Under the pieces are notes generated by a model. That model did not search any database. It worked only from the letters and a program-made list of their open reading frames with translations, and had not been told where the DNA came from. This document shows positions 28,911 through 37,247 of a stretch of DNA of 64,000 nt, piece after piece. A program made the position numbers and the translations under genes. How positions within the stretch are numbered: position 1 is the first letter of the stretch; every line of letters begins with the position of its first letter. The stretch is from Sphingomonas immobilis (GTDB taxonomy: Bacteria; Pseudomonadota; Alphaproteobacteria; Sphingomonadales; Sphingomonadaceae). The stretch lies in the NCBI RefSeq assembly GCF_030580995.1, contig NZ_JAUQSZ010000007.1, forward strand, positions 124,001-188,000, written 5' to 3'.

Positions 28911-30850
28911 CACTGCGAGATCCGCAGCAAGGCGATCTGCTTTGCAATGTTCTGGAAGGCGGTGTTGAGGCCGGCGTTGTCGGTCGCGGCGAACGACAGG
29001 CCCTGGCCGTATTTGGCGCAGTTCTTGAGATCGGTGGTCAGCGACGTGCCGAAGGCGATGACATAGACCTTGATGCCGCGGTTGCCCGCCGCCTGACACT
29101 CCGCGAGGAAGCGCGCGGTGTGATAGGTCGTGACGCCGTTCGCGCCGCCGATACGCGCGTCATATTGTTCGACGCCGTACAGATGATAGGCCTGCGAGAC
29201 GTTCGTCATCGCGCCGTCGGTCATGAACACGATGTAGCGGTTGGGCGCGTTGCGGTTCGGCCATGCGGCGGTGTCGTTCGCGAATGGACCGTTCGGGGCA
29301 AGGAAGCGCGTGCCCCAAATCATCCCGGCGTCGTGATACGTGTAGCCGCCCGGACGCAGATCGCCGCTTGCCGAGACATAGGTTTCGACCTCGCCGCGCG
29401 TCATCACCGACAGGCGCTTCGCGGCCTTCGGACAGGCGACGTAGTCGCTGTTGTAATTGTAGCCCATCCAATAGCCCGCGGTGGTGGTGGCGTTCGGATA
29501 GCCATTGCCGGCGTTGGAGGGCACGTAGTCGCTGTTCAGGCTGGTCGTGTTATTGGCGGTGTTGAAGCTATTGCCGTTGCTGTTGCGCCAATAGCTGAGC
29601 TCGGGCAGCGCCGGGCGCCACCGGGTGGAGTCATCCGACGGGATCGTGTCCGGGTTGAGATCAGGCGGCAGCGAGCTCTGGTTGAAGGTGCTGAGGTTGG
29701 CCGTCGTGTCCATTTCCTCGATGCAGCCGTTCCACGTCACGGTGCCATTGCCGAAGCGCGTCGGGTCGGTGGTGGCGGCAAAGGTCTTGAACTGCGAGGT
29801 GTCGATCGTCGTGGTCTGGTAGTTCCATTTGACCTTGAGCTTTTCGACCGTGACGGTGCAGGTGCCCGGTGCCTTGCCGCCGGTCTGCGACGCCCAGGTC
29901 GTCGTCGTGCGCGTCGCGTTGGCGTTGGCATTGGGATAAGTGCCGGTGACGACGTAGCCCGTCGTCGGCGATCGCACCACGCCTGTAGAGCAGGCGGTGG
30001 AGGCGGTGTTATCCGTGTTCGTGACGGTCTTGTTGCTCGAGCCCGTAAGGACCGTGTCGTTCGCTTCGCCCGCGGGGACGCGGCTATTGTAGTCGTAGCT
30101 GTCGACCAGATAGCTCGGGTTGAGATCGTAGATCGCCTTGCCGACGTTCACCGACACGCTGTACGGCACGAAACCGTAGCGGATGTGCGTCGAGGAATCT
30201 GCCGTCGATGCGACTGTATCGTAGAAGTTCAGCACCGCGCTGCGCACGCCCGAAATCTTCGAGCCGGACGAGGCTTCCTGCGTCGAGAAGCCGAGCTGGC
30301 CATTCTCGCGGGTGAACGCGATCTTGCCGCCGCCGCCGCTGTCGTCGGGCTTGTCGGCCATCGAGCCCGTCGTATCGAGCACGAAGACGACATCGGTATC
30401 GGCGACGTCGTAGCGCGCCTGGCATGTCACCGTCATCGCCACGTCGGCCGCGCCGAACATCTTCATCACCGTCATCGGCACCGATGTGGTGGCGGTGCCG
30501 TTGACCTGGTTGTCGCTCGTCTTGGAAGGGGTGAACGTAGTGGAGGCGCTCTGCATCCAGCCGTTCTTGAAATTGTTCTTGAAGAAGGTCTGCGCCTGGC
30601 CGGTCGGCGACACGTCAAGCGGAGCGGAGCTGTTGACGATCGACTTGCGGCCCGCGAGCACGCCGGCGTCGCAGGCCTGTTGCAGGCGCACCTTCACGAC
30701 GTACAGTCGCGCGGTGTCCACGCCCGAACCGATGATTCCGCAGATGGGGATAAGCGCGATCGCCATCATCGCCAGCGTGTTGCCGCTGGTGTCGTTGGCG
30801 AGCCGCGACAGAAAGCCGCCGTTGCCGATGTTGCGCCCTGACTTCTTCAC
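28910..30850 (-). CDS. TadG-like pilus assembly protein with von Willebrand A domain
   Basis: 646 aa. N-terminal GNTLAMMAIALIPICGIIGSGVD is the TadG (Flp pilus-assembly) helix at residues 23-45. A VWA domain follows, with a MIDAS-type DTTGSM motif near residue 159; a long insert rich in Asn/Thr/Ser separates it from the rest of the VWA fold (IVFMTDGAMT). TadG proteins are envelope parts of Tad pili or adhesins. It is the first gene of the trio, and no other tad gene (tadA, tadB, rcpA, flp) is seen here. Confidence 0.88.
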   Translation of the reverse strand: MKKSGRNIGNGGFLSRLANDTSGNTLAMMAIALIPICGIIGSGVDTARLYVVKVRLQQACDAGVLAGRKSIVNSSAPLDVSPTGQAQTFFKNNFKNGWMQSASTTFTPSKTSDNQVNGTATTSVPMTVMKMFGAADVAMTVTCQARYDVADTDVVFVLDTTGSMADKPDDSGGGGKIAFTRENGQLGFSTQEASSGSKISGVRSAVLNFYDTVASTADSSTHIRYGFVPYSVSVNVGKAIYDLNPSYLVDSYDYNSRVPAGEANDTVLTGSSNKTVTNTDNTASTACSTGVVRSPTTGYVVTGTYPNANANATRTTTTWASQTGGKAPGTCTVTVEKLKVKWNYQTTTIDTSQFKTFAATTDPTRFGNGTVTWNGCIEEMDTTANLSTFNQSSLPPDLNPDTIPSDDSTRWRPALPELSYWRNSNGNSFNTANNTTSLNSDYVPSNAGNGYPNATTTAGYWMGYNYNSDYVACPKAAKRLSVMTRGEVETYVSASGDLRPGGYTYHDAGMIWGTRFLAPNGPFANDTAAWPNRNAPNRYIVFMTDGAMTNVSQAYHLYGVEQYDARIGGANGVTTYHTARFLAECQAAGNRGIKVYVIAFGTSLTTDLKNCAKYGQGLSFAATDNAGLNTAFQNIAKQIALLRISQ

Positions 30851-30919
30851 CCGATTACCTCACCAAGAACCCGGTCGGAGATGGTCCCGATTGGGCCCTT
30901 TGCACCGCGAGGCGATAAG

Positions 30920-31609
30920 GTGAGGTCTATCGACGTGGTTAACGACGCGGTTACGAATGGCCCCGAACGCGGACTCGCGCTGGGCTATGCGCGGGGCGAC
31001 GCGGTGGCGTCACTCGCCGCCTTGTTCCGGCTCGACGATGCGCTGGCGGCAATCCTGCGCACCACCAGCGAGCCGGTGGTGGGGCAGATGCGGCTGACGT
31101 GGTGGCACGATGCGCTCACGCGGCTCGATACGCAGCCGCCGCCGGCCGAGCCGGTGTTGCAGGCGCTGGCGGCGGAGGTGTTGCCGCGTGGCGTCACCGG
31201 CGCGCGGTTGGCGGCGTTGGTCGAAGGGTGGGAGGCGTTGCTGGAGGCGGATGACGTCACCGAGGCGGTGATGCGCGCGCATGGCGAGGGGCGGGGTGCG
31301 GCGCTGTTCCGAATCGCGGGTACGCTGGTGACGTCAGACGATCCGGTAGCCGCCGCGGGGCGGGGCTGGGCGCTGGCCGACCTCGCGCGGCATCTGTCCG
31401 ACGCCAAGGTGGCGGCGGTGGCGCGGGCGCTGGCGGCGGACGCCCTGCGCGAGGCGACGGCGGTGCGGTGGAGCCGGGACGGGCGGGCGCTGGGGGCGTT
31501 GGCGCATGTCGCGCGGATGAACCTGTCGCTGGCGCCCGGCGCGGCGATCCCGGTGGGGGCACCGGGGCGCGTGGCGCGATTGATGTGGCACCGGATGACT
31601 GGACGCTGA
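30920..31609 (+). CDS. Squalene/phytoene synthase-like protein (NDUFAF6-like)
   Basis: About 229 aa. The segment LFRLDDALAAILRTTSEPVVGQMRLTWWHDAL (given in part) matches the trans-isoprenyl-diphosphate synthase, head-to-head family, in the subgroup that includes NDUFAF6. The Asp-rich motifs that bind diphosphate are missing, so it is unlikely to be a synthase; NDUFAF6 relatives help assemble respiratory complex I in mitochondria, which gives one hypothesis. Start options: ATG 30881, GTG 30920 (GAGG upstream) and GTG 30935; the first leaves only 30 nt to the divergent TadG gene. Confidence 0.75.
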   Translation: MRSIDVVNDAVTNGPERGLALGYARGDAVASLAALFRLDDALAAILRTTSEPVVGQMRLTWWHDALTRLDTQPPPAEPVLQALAAEVLPRGVTGARLAALVEGWEALLEADDVTEAVMRAHGEGRGAALFRIAGTLVTSDDPVAAAGRGWALADLARHLSDAKVAAVARALAADALREATAVRWSRDGRALGALAHVARMNLSLAPGAAIPVGAPGRVARLMWHRMTGR

Positions 31610-31655
31610 TGCCGTCTCTCCGATAGGTTTGACGTCACATCGGGGGAGAGTGGGC

Positions 31656-32138
31656 ATGTGGCGATATCTGGTCGGCGGGTTGGCGGCGATGCTGCTGACG
31701 GCGGGCGGCTTTCTCTATTTCGGCGGGCGCGGCAGCCCCGGTGCGGCGCTGCCGCTGGCGGGCGCACAGGCCGGGGCGGCGCAGACCGCCGACGCCTTGC
31801 CCGATGCTGCCCCCGAGGCGAGCGAGCGCACGCGCGAGCAGAAGCGCTTCGACCGCTACGACAAGGACCGCGACGGCAAGGTGACGCGCGACGAGTATCT
31901 GCTCGCGCGGCACAAGGCCTATGCGAAGCTCGACCTCAACCATGACGGCAAGCTCGATTTCGACGAATGGGCGGCCAAGACCGAGGCCAAGTTCGCCACC
32001 GCCGACGCCGACAAATCGGGCGCGATGACGGCGTCCGAATTCGCCACCACCAAGCCCAAGCGCAAGGCCAAGGTCCGCGCGCGCTGCCCCGAGAACCAGC
32101 AGGCGGCCCCGGCGGCGAAGGACGAGGAGGAGAGCTAG
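31656..32138 (+). CDS. Membrane-anchored EF-hand protein
   Basis: 160 aa. The N-terminus MWRYLVGGLAAMLLTAGGFLYFGGR holds a membrane helix or signal anchor. Three EF-hand-type loops follow: DKDRDGKVTRDE, DLNHDGKLDFDE and the weaker DADKSGAMTASE. The C-terminus is Lys/Arg- and Glu-rich. It should bind Ca2+ in the periplasm. The start at 31656 has a GGGGGAGAG ribosome site; an upstream in-frame start at 31629 lacks one. Confidence 0.85.
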   Translation: MWRYLVGGLAAMLLTAGGFLYFGGRGSPGAALPLAGAQAGAAQTADALPDAAPEASERTREQKRFDRYDKDRDGKVTRDEYLLARHKAYAKLDLNHDGKLDFDEWAAKTEAKFATADADKSGAMTASEFATTKPKRKAKVRARCPENQQAAPAAKDEEES

Positions 32139-32153
32139 GCCGCTCTAAATCCT

Positions 32154-32236
32154 CCGTTCGTACTGAGCGAAGTCGAAGGACGTGTTCCAAGCGTCGCACC
32201 CGGGTTACGTGCTTCGACTTCGCTCAGCACGAACGG
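32154..32236. repeat. Intergenic palindrome, family 1 (copy 2)
   Basis: Inverted repeat with arms 32154-32178 and 32212-32236 that match at 24 of 25 positions; the shared core is CTGAGCGAAGTCGAAG and its complement. It sits between the convergent EF-hand gene and trmFO, a position that fits a bidirectional transcription boundary. Related to the elements at 18076 and 37248. Confidence 0.9.
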
Positions 32237-32246
32237 CATTCTTGTT

Positions 32247-33557
32247 TCAAGCCGCCAGCCAGGCCCCAAAGGCGGCGCGGGCGCGGTCGGTGTACATCTT
32301 CTTGCGGTCGGCCTTCTTGGTGCGGCCGGGGATGGGGGGCATCAGACCGAAATTGACGTTCATCGGCTGATAGGTCTCGGCCACCGCCGCGCCGGTGATG
32401 TGGTGGAGCAGCGCGCCGAGCGCGGTTTCGACCGGCGGCGGCGGGAGCGCCCCGCCGCGCAGTTCCGCGATCGCGAAGCGGCCCGCCATAAGGCCGATCG
32501 CGGCGCTTTCGACATAGCCTTCGCAGCCGGTGATCTGGCCGGCGAAGCGGATGTTGGGGCGCGACTTCAGCCGCAGCGTCGAGTCGAGCAGCTCGGGCGA
32601 GCGGATGAAGGTGTTGCGGTGCAGGCCGCCGAGGCGCGCGAACTCGGCATTTTCGAGGCCGGGGATGGTGCGGAACAACCGCACCTGCTCGGCGTGCTTG
32701 AGCTTGGTCTGGAAGCCGACGATGTTCCAGAGCGTGCCTTGCGCATTGTCCTGTCGCAACTGGACTACGGCATGCGGCCAGCGGCCGGTGCGCGGATCGT
32801 CGAGGCCGACGGGCTTCATCGGGCCGAAGCGGAGCGTGTCGAGCCCGCGTTCGGCCATCACCTCGATCGGCATGCAGCCTTCGAAATAGGGGACGTTCTC
32901 CCATTCCTTGAACTCGGTCTTTTCGCCAGCGATCAGGCCGGCATGGAAGGCCTCATATTGTTCGCGGTTGAGCGCGCAGTTGATATAGTCCTTCCCGTCC
33001 CCCTTGTTCCACCGCGACTGGAACCACGCCGTCTCCATGTCGATGCTTTCGAAATGGACGATCGGCGCGATGGCGTCGAAGAAAGCGAGCGCGTCGGCGC
33101 CGGTCGCGCCGGCGATGCTGTCGGCGAGGCCGGGGGCGGTGAGCGGGCCGGTGGCGACGATCGCGGGCGTGTCGGGGAGAATGTCCACCCGCTCGCGGAC
33201 GATCTCGACATTGGGATGCGCGACGAGCGCCGCCGTGACGCCGCCCGAGAAGCCGTCGCGGTCTACCGCCAGCGCGGAACCGGCGGGGACCTTGTGGATG
33301 TCGGCCTCGCGCAGGATCAGCGAGCCGAGGGTGCGGAGTTCCTGATGGATGAGGCCGACGGCGTTGCTGGTCGCATCGTCGGAGCGGAAGCTGTTCGAGC
33401 AGACGAGTTCGGCGAGGCCGTCGGTATGGTGCGCGGGCGTCATCTCCCCGGAGCCGCGCATTTCGGAGAGCTTCACGCGGAAACCGGCCTCGGCGAGCTG
33501 CCAGGCGGCCTCGGAACCCGCGAGCCCGCCGCCGATGATGTGAATGTCGTGTGTCAT
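32247..33557 (-). CDS. trmFO: Methylenetetrahydrofolate--tRNA-(uracil(54)-C(5))-methyltransferase (FADH2-oxidizing)
   Basis: 436 aa. Methylates U54 of tRNA to ribothymidine using methylene-THF and FADH2. The FAD-binding [17 protein letters not shown] is at residues 9-25; further family features are [24 protein letters not shown] and the C-terminal [15 protein letters not shown]. It shows that this lineage uses the folate route, not the SAM-dependent TrmA route. Convergent with the EF-hand gene across a palindrome. Confidence 0.96.
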   Translation of the reverse strand: MTHDIHIIGGGLAGSEAAWQLAEAGFRVKLSEMRGSGEMTPAHHTDGLAELVCSNSFRSDDATSNAVGLIHQELRTLGSLILREADIHKVPAGSALAVDRDGFSGGVTAALVAHPNVEIVRERVDILPDTPAIVATGPLTAPGLADSIAGATGADALAFFDAIAPIVHFESIDMETAWFQSRWNKGDGKDYINCALNREQYEAFHAGLIAGEKTEFKEWENVPYFEGCMPIEVMAERGLDTLRFGPMKPVGLDDPRTGRWPHAVVQLRQDNAQGTLWNIVGFQTKLKHAEQVRLFRTIPGLENAEFARLGGLHRNTFIRSPELLDSTLRLKSRPNIRFAGQITGCEGYVESAAIGLMAGRFAIAELRGGALPPPPVETALGALLHHITGAAVAETYQPMNVNFGLMPPIPGRTKKADRKKMYTDRARAAFGAWLAA

Positions 33558-33596
33558 GCGAAGCGGCGATAGCGGGGTGGGGGCGGGGAGGCAAAG

Positions 33597-33852
33597 GTCA
33601 CACTAAAGTCACACTGATCGGCATGAAATCGGGAAGCGGGCGCGACGGCGAAGTTGTCGAAGTTTACGCTACGTCACCGCGATACTTGCGACGAGTGGAT
33701 TGATTTGAAACCGCCACCCGGTTCTCCCGCGAAAGCGGGAGTACAGGGTCTCGGGCGGAGCGTTTGGGGCTCTGGACTCCCGCCTACGCGGGAGAACGGG
33801 GGGTGTGGCGATGCATCCGTGCAAGATGCACTATCGTGCACTTGTAGGACAG
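33597..33852. repeat. Two-copy interspersed intergenic repeat (copy 1)
   Basis: Three boxes are shared in the same order with 49101-49317. Box 1 (33597-33619) is a tandem GTCACACTAA/GTCACACTGA pair, 22 of 23 identical to copy 2. Box 2 (33660-33675) is AAGTTTACGCTACGTC, 16 of 16. Box 3 (33842-33852) is TTGTAGGACAG, 11 of 11. The parts between differ and this copy also carries a palindrome. Box 3 runs into the 3' end of the next leftward gene. Confidence 0.75.
33717..33801. repeat. Compound palindrome of family 2
   Basis: Two hairpins, TCTCCCGC-GAAA-GCGGGAG near 33722 and CTCCCGC-CTAC-GCGGGAG near 33778, are also reverse complements of each other, so the full element is a long inverted repeat. 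The core matches the perfect hairpin at 8670-8697. It lies within copy 1 of the three-box repeat and upstream of trmFO. Confidence 0.8.
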
Positions 33853-34301
33853 CGATCCGAGGCCGCGAGGTCCCACTTGAGGAACAAGCGCGCGAACGAC
33901 AGAGAAATCCAGCCTACCGCTGCTCCCCAAGGATAAAGCAGCGGCTCGTTGGGGAATGCCAGCGAGATGAGATAGGCGACCGCAAGACCGAATATCGCGC
34001 CGGCTGATCCCCAAAAGATCTGATGACGAAGTATCGGACTCTTATCACCGACCCAGACGAGCAGTTTCACGCTAAGGATAGCCGGAACGGCGCCGACTGG
34101 CGCTCCAAAGGCGATCGCCCAAGGTGAAAACACTATCGCGCTAATTGTGGCGGCCGCCAGCACTGTGATTGGATCGATGTGCATGTCTGCGCGCGTAAGC
34201 GTCATCCAAGCCGTTTGAATCCACATTCCGATCGGTCCTGCGCTCAAGATCGCGACGCCGATCGGATGCGCGATAGAACTGTGGCGAGACGGTTCACTCA
34301 C
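33831..34301 (-). CDS. Hypothetical membrane protein
   Basis: 156 aa with four or so predicted membrane helices (for instance AHPIGVAILSAGPIGMWIQ, TVLAAATISAIVFSPWAI and GSAGAIFGLAVAYLISLAF). No family recognised. I chose GTG 34301, which overlaps the SRPBCC stop by 8 nt; GTG 34313 is the alternative. Its last codons lie in box 3 of the interspersed repeat, so the C-terminus may have been replaced when the repeat arrived. GC is lower than in neighbouring genes. Confidence 0.6.
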   Translation of the reverse strand: MSEPSRHSSIAHPIGVAILSAGPIGMWIQTAWMTLTRADMHIDPITVLAAATISAIVFSPWAIAFGAPVGAVPAILSVKLLVWVGDKSPILRHQIFWGSAGAIFGLAVAYLISLAFPNEPLLYPWGAAVGWISLSFARLFLKWDLAASDRCPTSAR

Positions 34302-35307
34302 GGGCTGCCCCACGTTCCGCCCGGCCCTTCACGAGCGCGAGCAGGTTGTTCTCGAGATCGCCGAGGAAGAGCTGGCCCCACATCTCCGAATAGCCATTCA
34401 CCGGCGTCGTGATGCGGTAGTGCGTGTCGAGCGTCACGCGGCTGCGGCCGTCGCCGAGCGGTTCGACGGTATAGCCGCCCGTCGTCACGGTGAAGTATGC
34501 GCTGTTCGGCATCAGGTGGCGGTCGGTATAGCCCCAGCCCGCGACGTCGTCGAAGAGGAAGCGCCAGCCGAGGCGCCTGCCGGGCTCCCATTCCGTAATG
34601 CGCTCGCGGAATTTGATGCGTTCGCCCCAGTCGGCGTAGCGGTCCGCGCCGATGCCGCCGCCGACCAGCCGCGCGCCGATCGGGCGGGGGATGCCGAGCA
34701 CGTCCTGCGAGATGTTCCATGCGCCTTCGCCCGGACGCACGTCGGGGATGCCGCGCAGCAGCGGCCAGATCTTCTCCGGCGGGGCCGCGATGACGATACT
34801 GCGCGCGACGACGGGCTCGGCGGTGGGGAGCGGGACGAGCGGCTCGACCTGCATCGCGAGGAGGGGGATCACCAGCAGGGCGCTGGCGCGGACGTGGCCG
34901 CCGCGCTCCTCCCGCTCACCCCGCCGCCGCAGGGCGTGCGTCAGCCACGCGCCGAGCATGCCGCTGAGCATCCACAGCGGGCCGAGCAGCACGACGCAGA
35001 TCGTGCCTTCGCGCAGGATGAAGATCGAGCAGACGATCACCGCGAGCAGCAGCCAGAAGGGCACCATCAGATATTGCCCGATCGTGCGCGTCGCGTGCGG
35101 ATCGGACACGTAGCAGACGAAGGCGGAGAGGCTCGCCGGGAGCAGCAGCAGGAAGGTGAAGCTGATCGTGCCGTTGAAGCGCGTCGCCTCCAGCAGCAGG
35201 TACACCGCCAGCGCGAAGGCGAGCGCCACGCCGAACGCGCCGAGGATGCGCGGCCAGGCGGGGGCGGGATCGATCGCCGGTTGCGGGGTTTCGGGTTCGA
35301 AATCCAT
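34294..35307 (-). CDS. SRPBCC-domain protein with N-terminal membrane helices
   Basis: 337 aa. The first 165 residues hold four or five membrane helices. From about residue 168 (ARSIVIAAPPEKIWPLLRGIPD) the protein has the START/SRPBCC pattern of a polyketide-cyclase-like lipid or hydrophobic-ligand binding domain, here ending VTLDTHYRITTPVNGY..WGQLFLGDLENN. It follows the desaturase gene in the same direction 37 nt downstream and may act on lipid. Function unknown. Confidence 0.8.
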   Translation of the reverse strand: MDFEPETPQPAIDPAPAWPRILGAFGVALAFALAVYLLLEATRFNGTISFTFLLLLPASLSAFVCYVSDPHATRTIGQYLMVPFWLLLAVIVCSIFILREGTICVVLLGPLWMLSGMLGAWLTHALRRRGEREERGGHVRASALLVIPLLAMQVEPLVPLPTAEPVVARSIVIAAPPEKIWPLLRGIPDVRPGEGAWNISQDVLGIPRPIGARLVGGGIGADRYADWGERIKFRERITEWEPGRRLGWRFLFDDVAGWGYTDRHLMPNSAYFTVTTGGYTVEPLGDGRSRVTLDTHYRITTPVNGYSEMWGQLFLGDLENNLLALVKGRAERGAARE

Positions 35308-35344
35308 CGGACTGTCCTTACGGGTCAGGCGTTAAGGCCGCGCT

Positions 35345-36148
35345 TCACCGCCACGGCTCGGGCACCACCAGCCGCTCGCGCGCGGCGACATCGGGTGCTG
35401 CGGCGGCGATGCGCGCGGCGAGCCGGCCCAGCCGCTTCACCGGCACGCCGGGGAAGAGGTGATGTTCGAGGTGGAGCAGCATGTTGTAGGTCGCGAGATT
35501 GACGAGCGCGCTGTGCTGCGTGCGGGCGACATCCTCTGGCGCGAGGTCGTGGTGCGTGATCCACACCGCGAAGAAGGCCGTGAGGCACTGCGCGACCGCC
35601 ATCGCGGCGACGTGATAGAGCAGCACCGGGCTGCCGCTGAGCGTTACGGCGGCGATCACCGCGAGGTTGAGCGCGGCGTCGATCCGCATCCGCCGCCGCA
35701 CCGCAGGGCCGCCGTCCTGCCATGCCGCCACGTGCATGCGGAGCGGAAAGAGCGGGCCGTGGACGAGCACACGCGCCATCGTCATGCGGCCGCACGCGCC
35801 CTCCAGATCGCAGTCCGTGCCGATATGCTTGTGATGCTGGAGGTGATTGAAGGCGACGGCGGTGTTGGAGCCGAGCATCAAAGCACTGAGGGCGTGCAGC
35901 ACGATGCGGTGGCCGCGCGCGTCGAAGCCGAGATTGTGGTGGATCGCCTCGTGATTGAGCCGCAGCGCCGTCAGGAACAGCATGAAGGAAGCGCCGGCCG
36001 CGACCGGCCACCAACCGAGCGCCGCGGCGGCGAGGCTGGCGAGCAGCCACGGCAGCGGGTGGCAACATTCGACCAGCCCGTCGCGGCGACGCATCGGCGT
36101 CAGGTCGCGCCAGGCGACGTCGGCCAGAGCGGATTTGATCGCGGTCAT
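35345..36148 (-). CDS. Fatty acid desaturase family protein
   Basis: About 267 aa, a membrane di-iron enzyme. The three histidine boxes are present: HEAIHH (about residue 66), HLQHHKH (about 102) and HLEHH (about 226). At least four hydrophobic segments surround them. The enzyme should introduce a double bond or hydroxyl into an acyl chain or related lipid. ATG 36148 is preceded by AGGAG; GTG 36151 is possible. It sits in a leftward operon with a small membrane protein upstream and the SRPBCC gene downstream, apparently under GbsR-type control. Confidence 0.88.
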   Translation of the reverse strand: MTAIKSALADVAWRDLTPMRRRDGLVECCHPLPWLLASLAAAALGWWPVAAGASFMLFLTALRLNHEAIHHNLGFDARGHRIVLHALSALMLGSNTAVAFNHLQHHKHIGTDCDLEGACGRMTMARVLVHGPLFPLRMHVAAWQDGGPAVRRRMRIDAALNLAVIAAVTLSGSPVLLYHVAAMAVAQCLTAFFAVWITHHDLAPEDVARTQHSALVNLATYNMLLHLEHHLFPGVPVKRLGRLAARIAAAAPDVAARERLVVPEPWR

Positions 36149-36178
36149 CACCAGTCTCCTTTCGGGCGCGGGCTATGT

Positions 36179-36562
36179 TCAGGCGGGATAGTGCGGGGCG
36201 CTCGGACGGACGTCGGCGAGCCAGGCGTTCACCTTGCGGCCGAAATGCGCGATCGCGCCCATGTTGAAGAAGTGCATCGCCCCCAGCACGACGATCGCGA
36301 GGCCGACCTTGCCGCTGAGAAAGCGCATCGCGCCGGGGATCGTCGTCGGTTCGTTCCCGAGGCTGAGCGTCAGCGTGATGAAACCGATGTTGATGAGATA
36401 GAAGCCGACGACGAGCAGGTGATTGGTGGAGCGCGCCAGCGTCTCGTTCTGGCCGAAGCATTGGGTGAGGAAAACGACGCCGTTGCGGGACAGCGTGCGC
36501 GCGACCCAGATGGTGATCGCGATGGTGATGACGAGGTAGAGGATGTAGGTTGTCTCGACCAT
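36179..36562 (-). CDS. Small membrane protein of the desaturase operon
   Basis: 127 aa with three likely membrane helices at residues 5-22, 47-66 and 84-103. The sequence (FLTQCFGQNETLARSTNHLLVVGFYLINIGF in part) resembles hypothetical proteins near desaturase genes but I know of no function. The gene starts 9 nt from the second operator-like site, so it is likely the first gene repressed or activated by the regulator upstream. Confidence 0.72.
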   Translation of the reverse strand: MVETTYILYLVITIAITIWVARTLSRNGVVFLTQCFGQNETLARSTNHLLVVGFYLINIGFITLTLSLGNEPTTIPGAMRFLSGKVGLAIVVLGAMHFFNMGAIAHFGRKVNAWLADVRPSAPHYPA

Positions 36563-36571
36563 TGTAACTGT

Positions 36572-36593
36572 CCTTTCTGTAATAAAAGAAATT
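36572..36593. promoter_or_regulatory. Operator-like site upstream of the desaturase operon
   Basis: CCTTTCTGTAATAAAAGAAATT shares 16 of 22 positions with the perfect palindrome at 37192-37213, including an intact TTTCTGT half-site and a degenerate second half AAAGAAAT. It lies 9 nt upstream of the start codon of the small membrane protein gene. Probable binding site of the GbsR-like regulator. Confidence 0.6.
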
Positions 36594-36629
36594 AGCGGAC
36601 GTGCGTATGCGGGGTGGTCGTGCCGGCGA

Positions 36630-37181
36630 TCAGTCCTTCGGTTTGGCCTTACCGCCGGGGATGAAGCGGGCGACCTTGCCGCCGAGCTTCATCAGCGTGA
36701 CGAGCGTCGGTTTGGGCAGCACGCGGACCTGTTCGTACCAGCCGCCGAGCGTGCCGATGAATTCGTGCATGCGCGTGACGCGCTCGCGGAGCTGGGCGGG
36801 GGCGGCCTTGTCGGCCTTCAGCCGCTCGGCGAGATCGGCGAGGAGGGCGATGGTGGGGTCGATCTCGCGCCGCTTGCGCTCCTGCACGATGCGCATCAGC
36901 ATGTCCCACAGATCGGTCTCGGCGACGAAATGGTCGCGGCGGTCGCCCTCGACATGGACGCGGCGGACGATGCCGTAGCCCTGCAGTTCCTTGAGGCCGG
37001 TCGACACGTTGGAGCGCGCGAGGCCGAGCGCCTCGACGATGGTCTCGGCATCGACGGGCTTTTCGGAGAGGTAGAGGAAGGCGTGGATCTGCGACACCGA
37101 GCGGTTGACGCCCCATTGCGTGCCCATCTCCCCCCAGTGGAGGATGAAGGCCTTGGCGTCGGGATGGTCGGTGACGGTCAT
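36630..37181 (-). CDS. GbsR/MarR family transcriptional regulator
   Basis: 183 aa. A winged helix-turn-helix covers about residues 30-85 (VSQIHAFLYLSEKPVDAETIVEALGLARSNVS in part; KELQGYGIVRRVHVEGDRRDHF wing). The helical C-terminus fits the GbsR group of MarR relatives, dimeric repressors that often sense small amphipathic ligands. It lies upstream of the desaturase operon in the same direction, and a perfect palindrome sits 11 nt upstream of its own start, which implies autoregulation. Confidence 0.87.
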   Translation of the reverse strand: MTVTDHPDAKAFILHWGEMGTQWGVNRSVSQIHAFLYLSEKPVDAETIVEALGLARSNVSTGLKELQGYGIVRRVHVEGDRRDHFVAETDLWDMLMRIVQERKRREIDPTIALLADLAERLKADKAAPAQLRERVTRMHEFIGTLGGWYEQVRVLPKPTLVTLMKLGGKVARFIPGGKAKPKD

Positions 37182-37191
37182 GTTTGTTCTC

Positions 37192-37213
37192 TATTTCTGT
37201 AAAGACAGAAATA
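37192..37213. promoter_or_regulatory. Palindromic operator upstream of the GbsR-like gene
   Basis: TATTTCTGT-AAAG-ACAGAAATA: two perfect 9-nt arms around a 4-nt spacer, ending 11 nt upstream of the GbsR-like start. The AT-rich block stands out from the surrounding GC-rich sequence. The half-site recurs at 36572. Autoregulatory operator, inferred from position. Confidence 0.75.
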
Positions 37214-37247
37214 ACGGGAATGGTGGTGGAGTCAAGCCAATCCACGG

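Noticed and set aside
29120..30841. A 573-codon plus-strand frame opposite the TadG gene
   Set aside because: Low-complexity Arg/Val/Gly translation with no motif; the TadG gene on the minus strand explains the region.
33654..34007. A 117-codon plus-strand frame across the intergenic repeats
   Set aside because: It translates palindromes and box sequences, with no ribosome site or family match.
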